NCBI GenBank assembly: GCA_002455915.1
Contig: DKLU01000139.1
Location: forward strand, 1 to 10,452
Length of the DNA: 10,452 nucleotides
Source: Chryseobacterium sp. UBA6632
GTDB taxonomy: Bacteria > Bacteroidota > Bacteroidia > Flavobacteriales > Weeksellaceae
Reading direction: 5' to 3'
The notes below the pieces were generated by a model. The model did no database searches and had not been told where the DNA came from. It was given only the letters and a program-made list of their open reading frames with translations. The translations under genes were made by a program, and so were the position numbers. Below, in pieces: positions 1 through 7,570 of this stretch; the stretch's first letter is position 1; the number at the start of each line of letters is the position of its first letter.

Positions 1-49
1 TAATTTTATATTCTTTTTCTATGGCAAGAATTTCCGCTGGTTTCCCCAT
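1..49 (-). CDS. N-terminal fragment of an unrecognised protein (partial, runs off the left edge)
   Basis: On the minus strand an ATG at 49-47 opens a frame that reads MGKPAEILAIEKEYKI to the window edge without a stop. An in-frame TGA lies a short way upstream, so this ATG is the only good start. It begins just downstream of the uvrA terminator and is therefore probably a separate transcription unit. Sixteen residues cannot identify a family. The spacing of E, I, L, Y and I faintly recalls the first helix of SMI1/KNR4-type proteins, but this is only a guess. Confidence 0.5.
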   Translation of the reverse strand, partial: MGKPAEILAIEKEYKI

Positions 50-67
50 GTATATTAGTTTTGCTCA

Positions 68-104
68 AAAATAAATAAAAAAACCACAATTTTCATTGTG
101 GTTT
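68..104 (-). terminator. Rho-independent terminator of uvrA
   Basis: A perfect 10-bp inverted repeat (AAACCACAAT at 81-90, ATTGTGGTTT at 95-104) with a 4-base loop lies 22 bases past the uvrA stop. Read on the minus strand the stem runs into a T-rich tract (TTTTATTTATTTTT), as expected of an intrinsic terminator. The plus-strand side is followed by CCCGTAAT, so it should act mainly on minus-strand transcripts. Confidence 0.88.
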
Positions 105-126
105 CCCGTAATACATTTATATAATC

Positions 127-2955
127 TTATAATTCCTTCTTCAAAAACTTCCCCGTCAAACTCTTCTTCGACTTCACAATTTCTTCAGGTGTTCCCTGTG
201 CAACGATTTGTCCGCCATGTTTTCCACCTTCAGGGCCTACGTCGATAATATGATCGGCTAGTTTTATCACATCCATATTATGTTCGATAATAATGAACGA
301 ATTTCCTAATTCAACCAATTGATTAATAGCATCCATCAGAATTTTTACGTCTTCAAAATGAAGTCCGGTTGTAGGTTCATCAAGAATGTATAAGGTGTTT
401 CCGGTTTGTCTTTTCGATAATTCCGTTGCTAACTTGATACGTTGCGCTTCTCCTCCAGAAAGTGTTGTCGACTGCTGTCCCAACGTGATATATCCCAAAC
501 CAACATCTTGTAAAGTTTTCACTTTAGCAAAGATCTTAGGAATCGGCTGGAAAAATTCTACCGCTTCATCAATCGTCATATCCAACACATCGGAAATCGA
601 TTTTCCTTTGTAGCGAACTTCCAGTGTTTCTCTATTGAAACGTTTTCCGTTGCAGGTTTCGCAATGAACATAAACATCCGGCAGGAAATTCATTTCAATT
701 ACCTTCAAACCGCCGCCCTGACAAGTTTCGCATCTTCCACCTTTCACGTTGAAAGAGAATCTTCCCGGTTTGTAACCACGGATTTTACTTTCCGGTAATT
801 CTGAGAAAAGATTTCTGATATCTGTAAACATCGCCGTGTAGGTTGCAGGATTCGAACGCGGTGTTCTTCCGATTGGCGTTTGGTCTACATCTACGATTTT
901 ATCGATATGCTCAAGACCTTCAATTTTTTTATAAGGCAAAGGCTCCTGAACGGCTCTGTAAAAATGTTTATTCAGGATTGGATACAACGTTCCGTTGATC
1001 AAAGAAGATTTTCCGCTTCCTGAAATTCCTGAAACAACGACCAATTTTCCCAGAGGAATATCGAGCGTTACATTTTTAAGATTGTTTCCAGTTGCTCCTT
1101 TTAATATAATATGCTTGCCGTTTCCTTCTCTTCTTTTTTCAGGAATGGCAATTTTTCTTTTTCCGTTAATATATTGAGCTGTGATCGTATCTGCTTTCAA
1201 CAAATCTTTCGGCTTCCCTTGCCAAAGAATTTCTCCCCCGAATTTTCCGGCTCTCGGACCAATATCCAACACCTCATCGGCTTCTAAAATCATGTCTTTA
1301 TCATGTTCTACCACCAACACAGAATTCCCGATATCACGAAGATTTTTTAATGAATTAATCAACCTTTCATTATCTCTTTGGTGCAATCCGATACTTGGTT
1401 CATCTAAAATATACAAAACATTCACCAACTGAGAACCAATTTGTGTTGCCAGACGAATTCTTTGAGACTCACCTCCTGAAAGCGTTTTCGAACTTCTGCT
1501 CAAACTTAAATAATCCAAACCAACATCCAGCAAAAACTGAAGTCTGGTTTCGATTTCCTTTAAAATTTCGTGAGCAATGATTGATTTTTTCTCAGAAAAT
1601 TTATCTTTAACGTCATGAAGCCAGTCTTTAAGATCAATTAAACTTAATCCATTAACCTCTGCAATATTTTTACCATCGATTTTAAAGCTTAAACTTGATG
1701 GTTGAAGACGTGTTCCTTTACATTCAGGACATGTTTCTTCTGTGGTAAAATGTCTTTCCAGCAAAATGGCTTCGTACGATTCTCTTTCTTCAATAATTTC
1801 TTCCATAAAAGGAATCAAACCATCAAAACTAATTTTGATCTTTTTGGTAATTCCAGCGTATTTAAGATCTTTATTAAACTCTTTATGACAACCGTTGTAG
1901 ATATAATCCAGCGCTTCTTCCGGAATGTCCTGAAAAGGAGTCGTTAATCCCAAACCGAAAATTTCCAAAATATTTTTGATCTGAGAAAGCACCCATTTAT
2001 TAGATTTGATATCTTCCAAAGGCAACAAACCTCCCTGATTGATAGATAATTTCGGATTTTCAACAAAATAATCGGTATTGATCTTTTTGATCATTCCCAA
2101 TCCTTTACAATTAGGGCAACTTCCTTTTGGTGAATTGAAAGAAAACGTATTAGGTTCCGGTAAAGCTAATGAATGACCGGTTTCAGCATCCATTAAATTT
2201 TTAGAGAAATATTCAATCTCCGGGCTTCCTAATTTTTGAATTCCGATAATTCCTTCGCCCATTTCCATCGCGGTACGCAAAGATTTTTCCATTCTGGATT
2301 CGGAAGCAGTTTCGCCAATAATCCAACGGTCGATTACAATATCGATGTCGTGGGTTTTGTAACGGTCTAGTTTCAGATCATATTCAATATCCTGCAGCTC
2401 GCCGTCAATTCTTGCCTGTCCGTACCCTTTTTTAGCCATCTGCACGAAAAGTTCGTGATAATGTCCTTTTCTAGAACGTACCACAGGTGCCATCAACATG
2501 ATTTTTTCGCCTTTATAATTTTCTTTGATGGTTTCAAGAATCTGCTCTTCGGTGTAACTTACCAATTTTTTCCCTGTGGTCTGTGAATAGGCATCGGAAA
2601 CCCTTGCATACAAAAGACGAAGAAAATCGTACAATTCTGTAACGGTTCCGACGGTTGAACGTGGATTTTTATTGGTTGTTTTCTGCTCGATGGCAATTAC
2701 GGGGGACAATCCTTCGATCTTATCGACATCCGGACGTTCCAAACCGCCCAAAAACTGTCTTGCATACGCAGAAAACGTTTCGATATAACGACGCTGACCT
2801 TCTGCAAAAATAGTATCAAAAGCCAATGACGATTTTCCGCTTCCCGAAAGCCCCGTAATGACGACCAATTCGTTGCGTGGAATTTTTACATTGATATTTT
2901 TAAGATTGTGCTCACGTGCGCCGTAAACTTCTATATATTCTGTTGATTTACTCAT
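127..2955 (-). CDS. uvrA: UvrA, excinuclease ABC subunit A
   Basis: UvrA is the cytoplasmic dimeric ATPase that recognises bulky DNA damage and loads UvrB in nucleotide excision repair. The 942 residues match the usual length and show both ABC modules. The first has Walker A GLSGSGKS (35-42), signature LSGGES (492-497) and Walker B YILDEP (515-520). The second has Walker A GISGSGKS (643-650), signature LSGGEA (832-837) and Walker B LYILDEP (855-861). The C-terminal zinc finger is complete (C742, C745, C765, C768), and [10 protein letters not shown] (698-707) is a typical UvrA stretch. The N-terminal zinc finger is odd: C280 and C283 are present, but the partner CxxC that E. coli UvrA has about 25 residues earlier is replaced by MDAETGHS (255-262). 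CPEC at 409-412 is intact. The ATG at 2955 places the first ABC motifs at normal distances. The gene appears monocistronic, with a promoter box at 2991-2998 and a terminator at 68-104. Confidence 0.98.
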   Translation of the reverse strand: MSKSTEYIEVYGAREHNLKNINVKIPRNELVVITGLSGSGKSSLAFDTIFAEGQRRYIETFSAYARQFLGGLERPDVDKIEGLSPVIAIEQKTTNKNPRSTVGTVTELYDFLRLLYARVSDAYSQTTGKKLVSYTEEQILETIKENYKGEKIMLMAPVVRSRKGHYHELFVQMAKKGYGQARIDGELQDIEYDLKLDRYKTHDIDIVIDRWIIGETASESRMEKSLRTAMEMGEGIIGIQKLGSPEIEYFSKNLMDAETGHSLALPEPNTFSFNSPKGSCPNCKGLGMIKKINTDYFVENPKLSINQGGLLPLEDIKSNKWVLSQIKNILEIFGLGLTTPFQDIPEEALDYIYNGCHKEFNKDLKYAGITKKIKISFDGLIPFMEEIIEERESYEAILLERHFTTEETCPECKGTRLQPSSLSFKIDGKNIAEVNGLSLIDLKDWLHDVKDKFSEKKSIIAHEILKEIETRLQFLLDVGLDYLSLSRSSKTLSGGESQRIRLATQIGSQLVNVLYILDEPSIGLHQRDNERLINSLKNLRDIGNSVLVVEHDKDMILEADEVLDIGPRAGKFGGEILWQGKPKDLLKADTITAQYINGKRKIAIPEKRREGNGKHIILKGATGNNLKNVTLDIPLGKLVVVSGISGSGKSSLINGTLYPILNKHFYRAVQEPLPYKKIEGLEHIDKIVDVDQTPIGRTPRSNPATYTAMFTDIRNLFSELPESKIRGYKPGRFSFNVKGGRCETCQGGGLKVIEMNFLPDVYVHCETCNGKRFNRETLEVRYKGKSISDVLDMTIDEAVEFFQPIPKIFAKVKTLQDVGLGYITLGQQSTTLSGGEAQRIKLATELSKRQTGNTLYILDEPTTGLHFEDVKILMDAINQLVELGNSFIIIEHNMDVIKLADHIIDVGPEGGKHGGQIVAQGTPEEIVKSKKSLTGKFLKKEL

Positions 2956-2990
2956 AATTTGGGGTGACTTTACCTGAAAATCACGATGTG

Positions 2991-2998
2991 CAAAATTA
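2991..2998 (-). promoter_or_regulatory. Candidate -7 box of the uvrA promoter
   Basis: The minus strand reads TAATTTTG, an exact match to the Bacteroidota -7 consensus TAnnTTTG, 35 bases before the uvrA ATG. This would give a leader of roughly 30 bases. No clear TTG-type -33 element lies at the expected distance; only a T-rich stretch is there. Short AAATTCC direct repeats lie directly upstream. Confidence 0.5.
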
Positions 2999-3158
2999 CG
3001 GAATTTTTAGGAATTTCTGATGTTAAAAAGTGTTAGGAATTATTGATTGGATCGATGATAGCCTTCTGACTTTTTCAGATAAAAAAAATAACACTATTCT
3101 TTTTCAGCCTTCTAAGACTTTACTTTCTTTAAATACCCTTAAAATTTAACATTATAAT

Positions 3159-3196
3159 TGTCATTCCGTAACTGTCAGGCTGAGCCTGCCGAAGCC
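3159..3196. repeat. Dispersed intergenic palindromic repeat (flavobacterial GTCAGGCTGAGCCTG type)
   Basis: The segment TGTCATTCCGTAACTGTCAGGCTGAGCCTGCCGAAGCC contains a perfect 5-bp hairpin, CAGGC-TGA-GCCTG (3176-3188), and is visibly richer in G and C than the surrounding spacer. From memory, GTCATTCCG and GTCAGGCTGAGCCTG(T/C)CGAAG sequences recur many times between genes in flavobacterial genomes. Only one copy lies in this window, so repetition cannot be shown here. It is just beyond the lipoprotein operon terminator. Confidence 0.5.
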
Positions 3197-3216
3197 TTTC
3201 TACTTTAAAATCATTC

Positions 3217-3251
3217 AAAAAAAACCGACGAAAAAAATTCTCATCGGTTTT
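3217..3251 (-). terminator. Rho-independent terminator of the tssE-tssF-lipoprotein operon
   Basis: On the minus strand AAAACCGATGA (3251-3241) pairs with TCGTCGGTTTT (3231-3221), giving an 11-bp stem with one G-T wobble, followed by about eight T residues down to 3217. In the plus-strand transcript the wobble would be an A-C mismatch, so the structure favours minus-strand transcripts. It begins about 20 bases beyond the lipoprotein stop codon. Confidence 0.88.
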
Positions 3252-3272
3252 CTTTATCGTTGTTTTAATTGT

Positions 3273-4199
3273 TTACTTCACAAATGTGTTGTAAGAATTC
3301 AATACAGAATCATAAGCAGAATCGATTTGCTGAATATCGCTGTCTGAAATTTGTCCTGTAGATTTGGAATCTCTGATCAGTTTTCTGAAAACATCCAGGA
3401 AATTGTTGGCATTTTTATTTACCGTTTCAAACTGAGATTTTTTGTAAGAATATTGCGTATCTTTTACGTTAAATACCATTTTTGAATTGGTTTCAACCGC
3501 TTTCGCAAATTCATCATATTTTTTCTGCGCTTCTACTTCATTGAATTTTCCGTCATATTGCTTTCCTAACACTCCGTAAGCAGAATCTAAAGAATTCATC
3601 ATATTCTTGGAAGAAATAATAAATTCTTTCATTGGATGATCTTTCAGAATTACATCTTCTGCAGCATCGGTTGCCGGTTTTATTTTATCTAAAATCCCTT
3701 CTCCTGCTACAAAAAGTGCCTGCGCATCTGTTTCAATTTCTTTTCTTATCGCTTCCGCTTTTACGCCTTTATCATCTTTGAAATCTTCAGCCTGCATGTA
3801 TGATTTTAATTCCTCAAACTTTTTTTCAATATTTTCCTTTTTAGCTTTATAGGTCTGAAAATCACCTTCAATGGCTTTCTGATTATTGTCAAATCCGGAA
3901 GGAACGCCTTTAATTTTAGAAAAAGAATAATCTGTACCTCCAATCACAGAAGGAATATAGCTCACATTTTCGCCTTTCGCCTTAGAAACCGCGGCATCAG
4001 CATATTTCAGAATGTTATCGATGCGATCTGAAGTTCTTTTATAGGAATCTAGGAAATCATTATTAAAATCGATAATTGCATTCGCGCCGTTCTGTCCGCC
4101 CTTTGCCATTGCATTTCCAATCTTCTCAATTCCTTTTTTGCAGCTTACCGTGACGACGGTTAAAGATAATGCCATTGCCAGTACAATAATTTTTTTCAT
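3273..4199 (-). CDS. Lipoprotein resembling DUF3829, third gene of a T6SS baseplate operon
   Basis: This is a 308-residue predicted lipoprotein of unknown function. Residues 1-20 form a lipoprotein signal peptide: MKK, a hydrophobic core, then TVSC with the lipidated cysteine at C20. CKKG follows, without the acidic run that directs some Bacteroidota lipoproteins to the cell surface, so a periplasm-facing anchor is more likely. The rest is charged and apparently almost all helical, with heptad-like stretches around residues 100-160 and 225-265, and it has no cysteine after C20. The overall look fits DUF3829 proteins of Bacteroidota, but I recognise this by resemblance only. The gene starts 30 bases after tssF on the same strand with no promoter box in the gap, so it is very likely co-transcribed with tssE and tssF. 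That suggests an accessory or envelope role in type VI secretion, for example a counterpart of the Bacteroidota-specific lipoprotein TssQ. This role is inference from position. Confidence 0.72.
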   Translation of the reverse strand: MKKIIVLAMALSLTVVTVSCKKGIEKIGNAMAKGGQNGANAIIDFNNDFLDSYKRTSDRIDNILKYADAAVSKAKGENVSYIPSVIGGTDYSFSKIKGVPSGFDNNQKAIEGDFQTYKAKKENIEKKFEELKSYMQAEDFKDDKGVKAEAIRKEIETDAQALFVAGEGILDKIKPATDAAEDVILKDHPMKEFIISSKNMMNSLDSAYGVLGKQYDGKFNEVEAQKKYDEFAKAVETNSKMVFNVKDTQYSYKKSQFETVNKNANNFLDVFRKLIRDSKSTGQISDSDIQQIDSAYDSVLNSYNTFVK

Positions 4200-4229
4200 A
4201 GTTTTACTATTTAAGTTGAATATATTTAA

Positions 4230-6104
4230 TTAAAATTCAGTGTCTTCGTTGGTTACTTTTACTTGATATTCAATACCATCGATTGCTTTAGAAACAATTT
4301 GATTTCGAAGAATATTGGCCATATTTTCCCAATACGCTCTTCCGTAGAAAGCATAATTTTGCGGAATGATCTCTACCTCAACCGTTCTTACAAAACCTTC
4401 TTTAGGTTTATTGCTGATCATGGTTCCTCTTGTTACCCTTACTTCTTTAAGTTCATCTTTCAGCACCATTCGGCAGTAATTTTTGACATCTTCCAGAGAA
4501 ATAATCTTATCTCTTGTTGTTAAAGCATATTTATACGCCTGAATGCTGTCGGTTCCCTTCTGTTCCTCCGCGCCGCCGATTGTTTCCGTTAAAAGAACCA
4601 GAGTCTGAGACTTTAACTGATTCGAAAGCTCCGTTCCCGGACGCATATGGTTTGCCAAAGTACAGTAGGTAACCCAAAAAGAGGCATATGTATGATCGGT
4701 TTTTTCCACAGGTTCCATGATCACATAATTCAGCTCCTGTTTTATGTTTCGCTTGGCATTATTTACTTTTTGCACCATCGACTTCATTTTGTCCGACATT
4801 TCGCTCAGTACGCCTTTTACATTATCTCTGTTTAAAAGGGAAAATGCAGCGATTTCATCTCTTGTGAGCTCCAGAACGCTCGCGATCATATCTACCGCAT
4901 TACGGTTGTTAAAACGTTCCATGCCGCCTTTTCTTACGGTGTACAAACCTTTTTTAAGATCATCATTTGGAGTAAAAGGAATTTCGGTATATCTTCTTCC
5001 TTCCCCATCCTGAACCTCATCAACATATAAAAAATGTTCGCCATCATCTGTTACGAGCGGAATATTATTCCCCATAATATCTAAACTGTATTCCGTTTTT
5101 TTCCAACCTCGGTTGTAAATAGGAAATGCGTTAAGCACAAAGGAAAAATTATCCAGAATTTCAGCAGTAAACTGTGGCGGAAATTCCAACGTCAGCCATA
5201 AATAACGTTTACCATCTGTGTATTTTTCAATTTCTTCACGTCCTTCAAGGAAATCCAGATTTTGAGGAAGTTTTCCTTCTTCAGAAAATAAACTTCGTGA
5301 AAGCCCTGAAATTTCAATGAATTTATGATGATAAATACTTTTTACATCTTCAATGATCTTATTCTGAATCGATTGCTCATGAAACATCTGCTCATATCCT
5401 TCAGCCTGATTATTTTTAAGATAAGAAATTCCTTCCTTTACAAAAAGAGGATTTCCGTTGCTAGAGACGGTAATATAAGGCAAAAGCTTGTAAACATAAT
5501 CCAGATGTTCGAATGCAGGATTTGAGCAGAATACACTTACGGATTTAGGAAAATTTTCGTTAGCGTATTTAGAAACATCCACTCCAATGGTCACTTTCCT
5601 GTAATCTTCAGGCTTTCCCGAAAATCGGGCAATCGGAATTTTATTCAGTCGCTCATCAATTCCGTAGCATGTATTTCCTACAAACATAATGGAAGTCTGC
5701 GCTTTATTAATTCTTACATTACCAATAGGTGTAAAAGGAATGTTCAGCTGTTTATCAGATTCTGATTTGATGGTGGAAGTCATCTGTTTTCTAAAGAAAA
5801 ACTCAGTATGTTCCAGCAAAATTTCCGACGAGTCATAAGGCTGCGTAAAGGCAATCGCATGAGCCGGAATCGGATGGGTGTAAATAGACGGCGTGAGGAG
5901 CTTTGCCAGTCTTTCCAAAATTCGGGCATTTACCGTCTGTATTTCGTTGTTAGCTTTAAAGACTTCCGTGCTGAAAGCATCAATCAAAAGTTTAACGAAA
6001 GGATCCAAAGATTGTGGACTTTTCAATCCCCATACTTTCGTGGCATTCTGAAGCATCCTTGCCTTTACAGACTCTTTGGAATATATATTTTGATCTAAAT
6101 TCAT
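4230..6104 (-). CDS. tssF: TssF, type VI secretion baseplate subunit
   Basis: TssF is a structural wedge protein of the cytoplasmic T6SS baseplate, which docks the contractile sheath on the membrane complex; it works with TssE, TssG and TssK. The 624 residues are a usual length. The N-terminal part has the typical pattern: SLDPFVKLLIDAF (32-44), then a helix ending in ERLAKLLTPSIYTHPIPAHAI (about 64-84), matching the family's DP-x-V...LL-x-P...RPIPS pattern. The last roughly 120 residues, including LKEVRVTRG and VRTVEVEIIPQNYAFYGR, look like the phage gp6/J-related C-terminal domain of TssF. The divergence from proteobacterial TssF fits the Bacteroidota subtype T6SSiii. The start at 6104 lies 22 bases after tssE. 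Like many genes of this phylum it lacks a purine-rich Shine-Dalgarno sequence. The usual partner tssG does not follow; the lipoprotein gene does. Confidence 0.9.
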   Translation of the reverse strand: MNLDQNIYSKESVKARMLQNATKVWGLKSPQSLDPFVKLLIDAFSTEVFKANNEIQTVNARILERLAKLLTPSIYTHPIPAHAIAFTQPYDSSEILLEHTEFFFRKQMTSTIKSESDKQLNIPFTPIGNVRINKAQTSIMFVGNTCYGIDERLNKIPIARFSGKPEDYRKVTIGVDVSKYANENFPKSVSVFCSNPAFEHLDYVYKLLPYITVSSNGNPLFVKEGISYLKNNQAEGYEQMFHEQSIQNKIIEDVKSIYHHKFIEISGLSRSLFSEEGKLPQNLDFLEGREEIEKYTDGKRYLWLTLEFPPQFTAEILDNFSFVLNAFPIYNRGWKKTEYSLDIMGNNIPLVTDDGEHFLYVDEVQDGEGRRYTEIPFTPNDDLKKGLYTVRKGGMERFNNRNAVDMIASVLELTRDEIAAFSLLNRDNVKGVLSEMSDKMKSMVQKVNNAKRNIKQELNYVIMEPVEKTDHTYASFWVTYCTLANHMRPGTELSNQLKSQTLVLLTETIGGAEEQKGTDSIQAYKYALTTRDKIISLEDVKNYCRMVLKDELKEVRVTRGTMISNKPKEGFVRTVEVEIIPQNYAFYGRAYWENMANILRNQIVSKAIDGIEYQVKVTNEDTEF

Positions 6105-6126
6105 AAATAGTGTTTGGTGTTGGCGG

Positions 6127-6567
6127 TTAATCGATAGACATCGGGCTCAGAAAAAGTTCTGTAGAAAAGCTGAAACGTTCTCCCGTTTCTTCCATTTTTG
6201 CATTAATGGCAATTTTTACTTTCTTTTTGATTTCCGTATGTTCTTTCGTATCGTAGCTGTGTTCTACGATGAGGATGTGCGCATCTATCTGGGGCTGCAC
6301 GATTCGGGGTTCGTAATCCTGTATCTGTTTTTTAAGACTTTTAATGAAAACGTTTTCCCAGACGGCACTTGTAACGCCATTGTCGAATTCCAGATTCCAA
6401 ACGTCGTTTCCGTAATTTTCATCATATCTGTTTTCGCCTTTTTTGGTGGTTATCAGCAACATAATATTGTGGGCAATGCTTTCTCCCATGTCGCAGATGT
6501 CTATGCTACCCCCTTCCGTCATTAGTGTTGATGGAACAAAAGGCATTCTGTAATTTGGTGTGTCCAT
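6127..6567 (-). CDS. tssE: TssE, gp25-like T6SS baseplate protein
   Basis: TssE is the homologue of T4 baseplate protein gp25, which nucleates polymerisation of the contractile sheath. This 146-residue protein has the gp25 layout: a GGSIDICDMGESIAHNI segment (19-35), ITTKKGENRYDENYGNDVW (39-57), and the conserved YEPRI motif (85-89), whose E and R are the gp25 E-x-R pair. A beta-rich tail follows. The length suits the family. It is the first gene of a tight operon with tssF. The 174-base gap to the divergent GLPGLI gene must hold its promoter, but I find no perfect -7 box there. The closest is TAATTTGG on the minus strand at 6630-6623. Related gp25 proteins occur in phages and extracellular contractile injection systems, but the clear TssF next door supports T6SS. 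Confidence 0.87.
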   Translation of the reverse strand: MDTPNYRMPFVPSTLMTEGGSIDICDMGESIAHNIMLLITTKKGENRYDENYGNDVWNLEFDNGVTSAVWENVFIKSLKKQIQDYEPRIVQPQIDAHILIVEHSYDTKEHTEIKKKVKIAINAKMEETGERFSFSTELFLSPMSID

Positions 6568-6741
6568 GATTCTACTTCGTTAATTTTTTACTTCATAATT
6601 ATCGTTTACTTGAAAAGGAATACCAAATTAAACATTTTCTACGAAATATAGAATGATACAAATTGAATTTATAGTGAAAAAATTAAACTTTATATTGATT
6701 AGCATTTTTGAAAAAAGTGTTTATTTTACAAAAAACATAGA

Positions 6742-7524
6742 ATGAAATCTCAATTTTTAATATTCCTATTTTTCTTCGGTTTATTCAATTCTCAAAAAAT
6801 TGATAGCTCAAGAATAGAATGCAAGTATCTTACAACATTTCTTGTTGATACAACAGACACAAATTCTAAGAAAATAGAAATGACAAGTCTTTTAATCGGA
6901 GATCAGGCTTCACTATTTAGAAGTGATGCGAAATCAAAATTTGATAGTCTAGCAAAAAAAAATATCGATCAAAGCTTTAAAGCAGGTGGAAATATCGTTG
7001 TTGACTTTTCTAATATTCCCAAAGCATTCTTCACTCAGGAAGTTTTATACAAAATGGGGAAATCAACTGTCTATGATAAAATTTTAAAAAATGGTTTTGC
7101 CTTTGAACCTGAAAATAAAATTACTTGGAAATTAATTAATGAAACTAAAAATATTTCAACATATTCTTGTAAAAAAGCTATTGGAAAATATGGAAAAAGA
7201 ACCATCATTGCGTGGTATACATCAGATTTACCTATTCAGGAAGGACCATATAATTTTAAAGGGTTACCCGGTTTAATCATTGAAGCGTATGACGATAAAG
7301 ATTTCTTTCATTTTACTTTACAAAGTTTAAAAAAAATCGTCAAACCAATTATTCCTGTACAAAATTATCTTAAAACTGATTATACAAAATTTTCAAAGCA
7401 AAGAGAAAATTTTAAAAATGATCCTATTGGTGCTTTCTTTGTCGCTACTGGCAGAAGTATATCAAAAGAGCAACAAGATAGAATAATTAAGCTTCATCAA
7501 AGTAAAAATAATTATCTTGATTAA
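6742..7524 (+). CDS. Exported GLPGLI family protein
   Basis: GLPGLI proteins are secreted or envelope proteins of unknown function, confined mainly to Bacteroidota. The 260 residues begin with a signal peptide (MKSQFLIFLFFFGLFNS, likely cut near residue 17). The family core is easy to see: W129 and E134 before the ISTYSCKKA stretch with C143, AWYTSDLPI (157-165), GPYNFKGLPGLI with the eponymous motif at 174-179, and a C-terminal tail ending in NNYLD that resembles the NNPIE-like ends of relatives. It therefore looks complete. The gene stands alone, divergent from tssE and convergent with the permease, and is visibly more AT-rich than tssF or uvrA. The start fits because the signal peptide follows at once. 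I found no convincing promoter box; TATTTTAC at 6722-6729 is only a partial match. No TonB-dependent receptor gene is next to it. Confidence 0.9.
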   Translation: MKSQFLIFLFFFGLFNSQKIDSSRIECKYLTTFLVDTTDTNSKKIEMTSLLIGDQASLFRSDAKSKFDSLAKKNIDQSFKAGGNIVVDFSNIPKAFFTQEVLYKMGKSTVYDKILKNGFAFEPENKITWKLINETKNISTYSCKKAIGKYGKRTIIAWYTSDLPIQEGPYNFKGLPGLIIEAYDDKDFFHFTLQSLKKIVKPIIPVQNYLKTDYTKFSKQRENFKNDPIGAFFVATGRSISKEQQDRIIKLHQSKNNYLD

Positions 7525-7528
7525 AATG

Positions 7529-7570
7529 AAAAAGCTGCCTGACAACAATCAAGCAGCTTTTTATTTATTC
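7529..7570. terminator. Bidirectional rho-independent terminator between convergent genes
   Basis: AAAAAGCTGC (7529-7538) pairs perfectly with GCAGCTTTTT (7553-7562), and TGA/TCA can extend the stem past one mismatch to a 6-base loop. On the plus strand it runs into TTTTTATTTATT and on the minus strand into TTTTTCATTTTAAT, so it can serve both the GLPGLI gene and the permease gene. It lies between their stop codons. Confidence 0.9.

Larger units (their letters stand above)
2956..3272. other. Gene-free spacer between uvrA and the T6SS-lipoprotein operon
   Basis: I see no credible reading frame in these 317 bases; the ATG-initiated frames stop after a few codons. The spacer holds the uvrA promoter box (2991-2998), three GGAATT repeats (3000, 3010 and 3036), a palindromic dispersed-type repeat (3159-3196) and the terminator of the leftward-running lipoprotein operon (3217-3251). 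Confidence 0.75.

Noticed and set aside
841..866. tRNA T-arm-like sequence (GTTCGAATCC on the minus strand)
   Set aside because: It lies inside uvrA and encodes the conserved TPRSNPAT stretch. No acceptor stem, anticodon arm or D-arm surrounds it.
386..1947. Plus-strand open frames of 60-83 codons antisense to uvrA
   Set aside because: They are shadows of a clear, full-length uvrA; none has a recognisable domain or independent signals.
4263..6525. Plus-strand open frames of up to 96 codons antisense to tssF and tssE
   Set aside because: They are low-complexity products of the reverse complement of real genes, with no family resemblance or promoter.
6127..6567. Reading tssE as part of a prophage tail or extracellular contractile injection system
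   Set aside because: gp25-like proteins occur in those systems, but the adjacent protein is a clear TssF and no tail-tube, sheath or phage genes are present.
6692..6729. Possible plus-strand promoter of the GLPGLI gene (TTG at 6695, TATTTTAC at 6722)
   Set aside because: The -7 box matches only partly and the spacing of 24 bases is longer than usual; in such AT-rich DNA this is likely chance.
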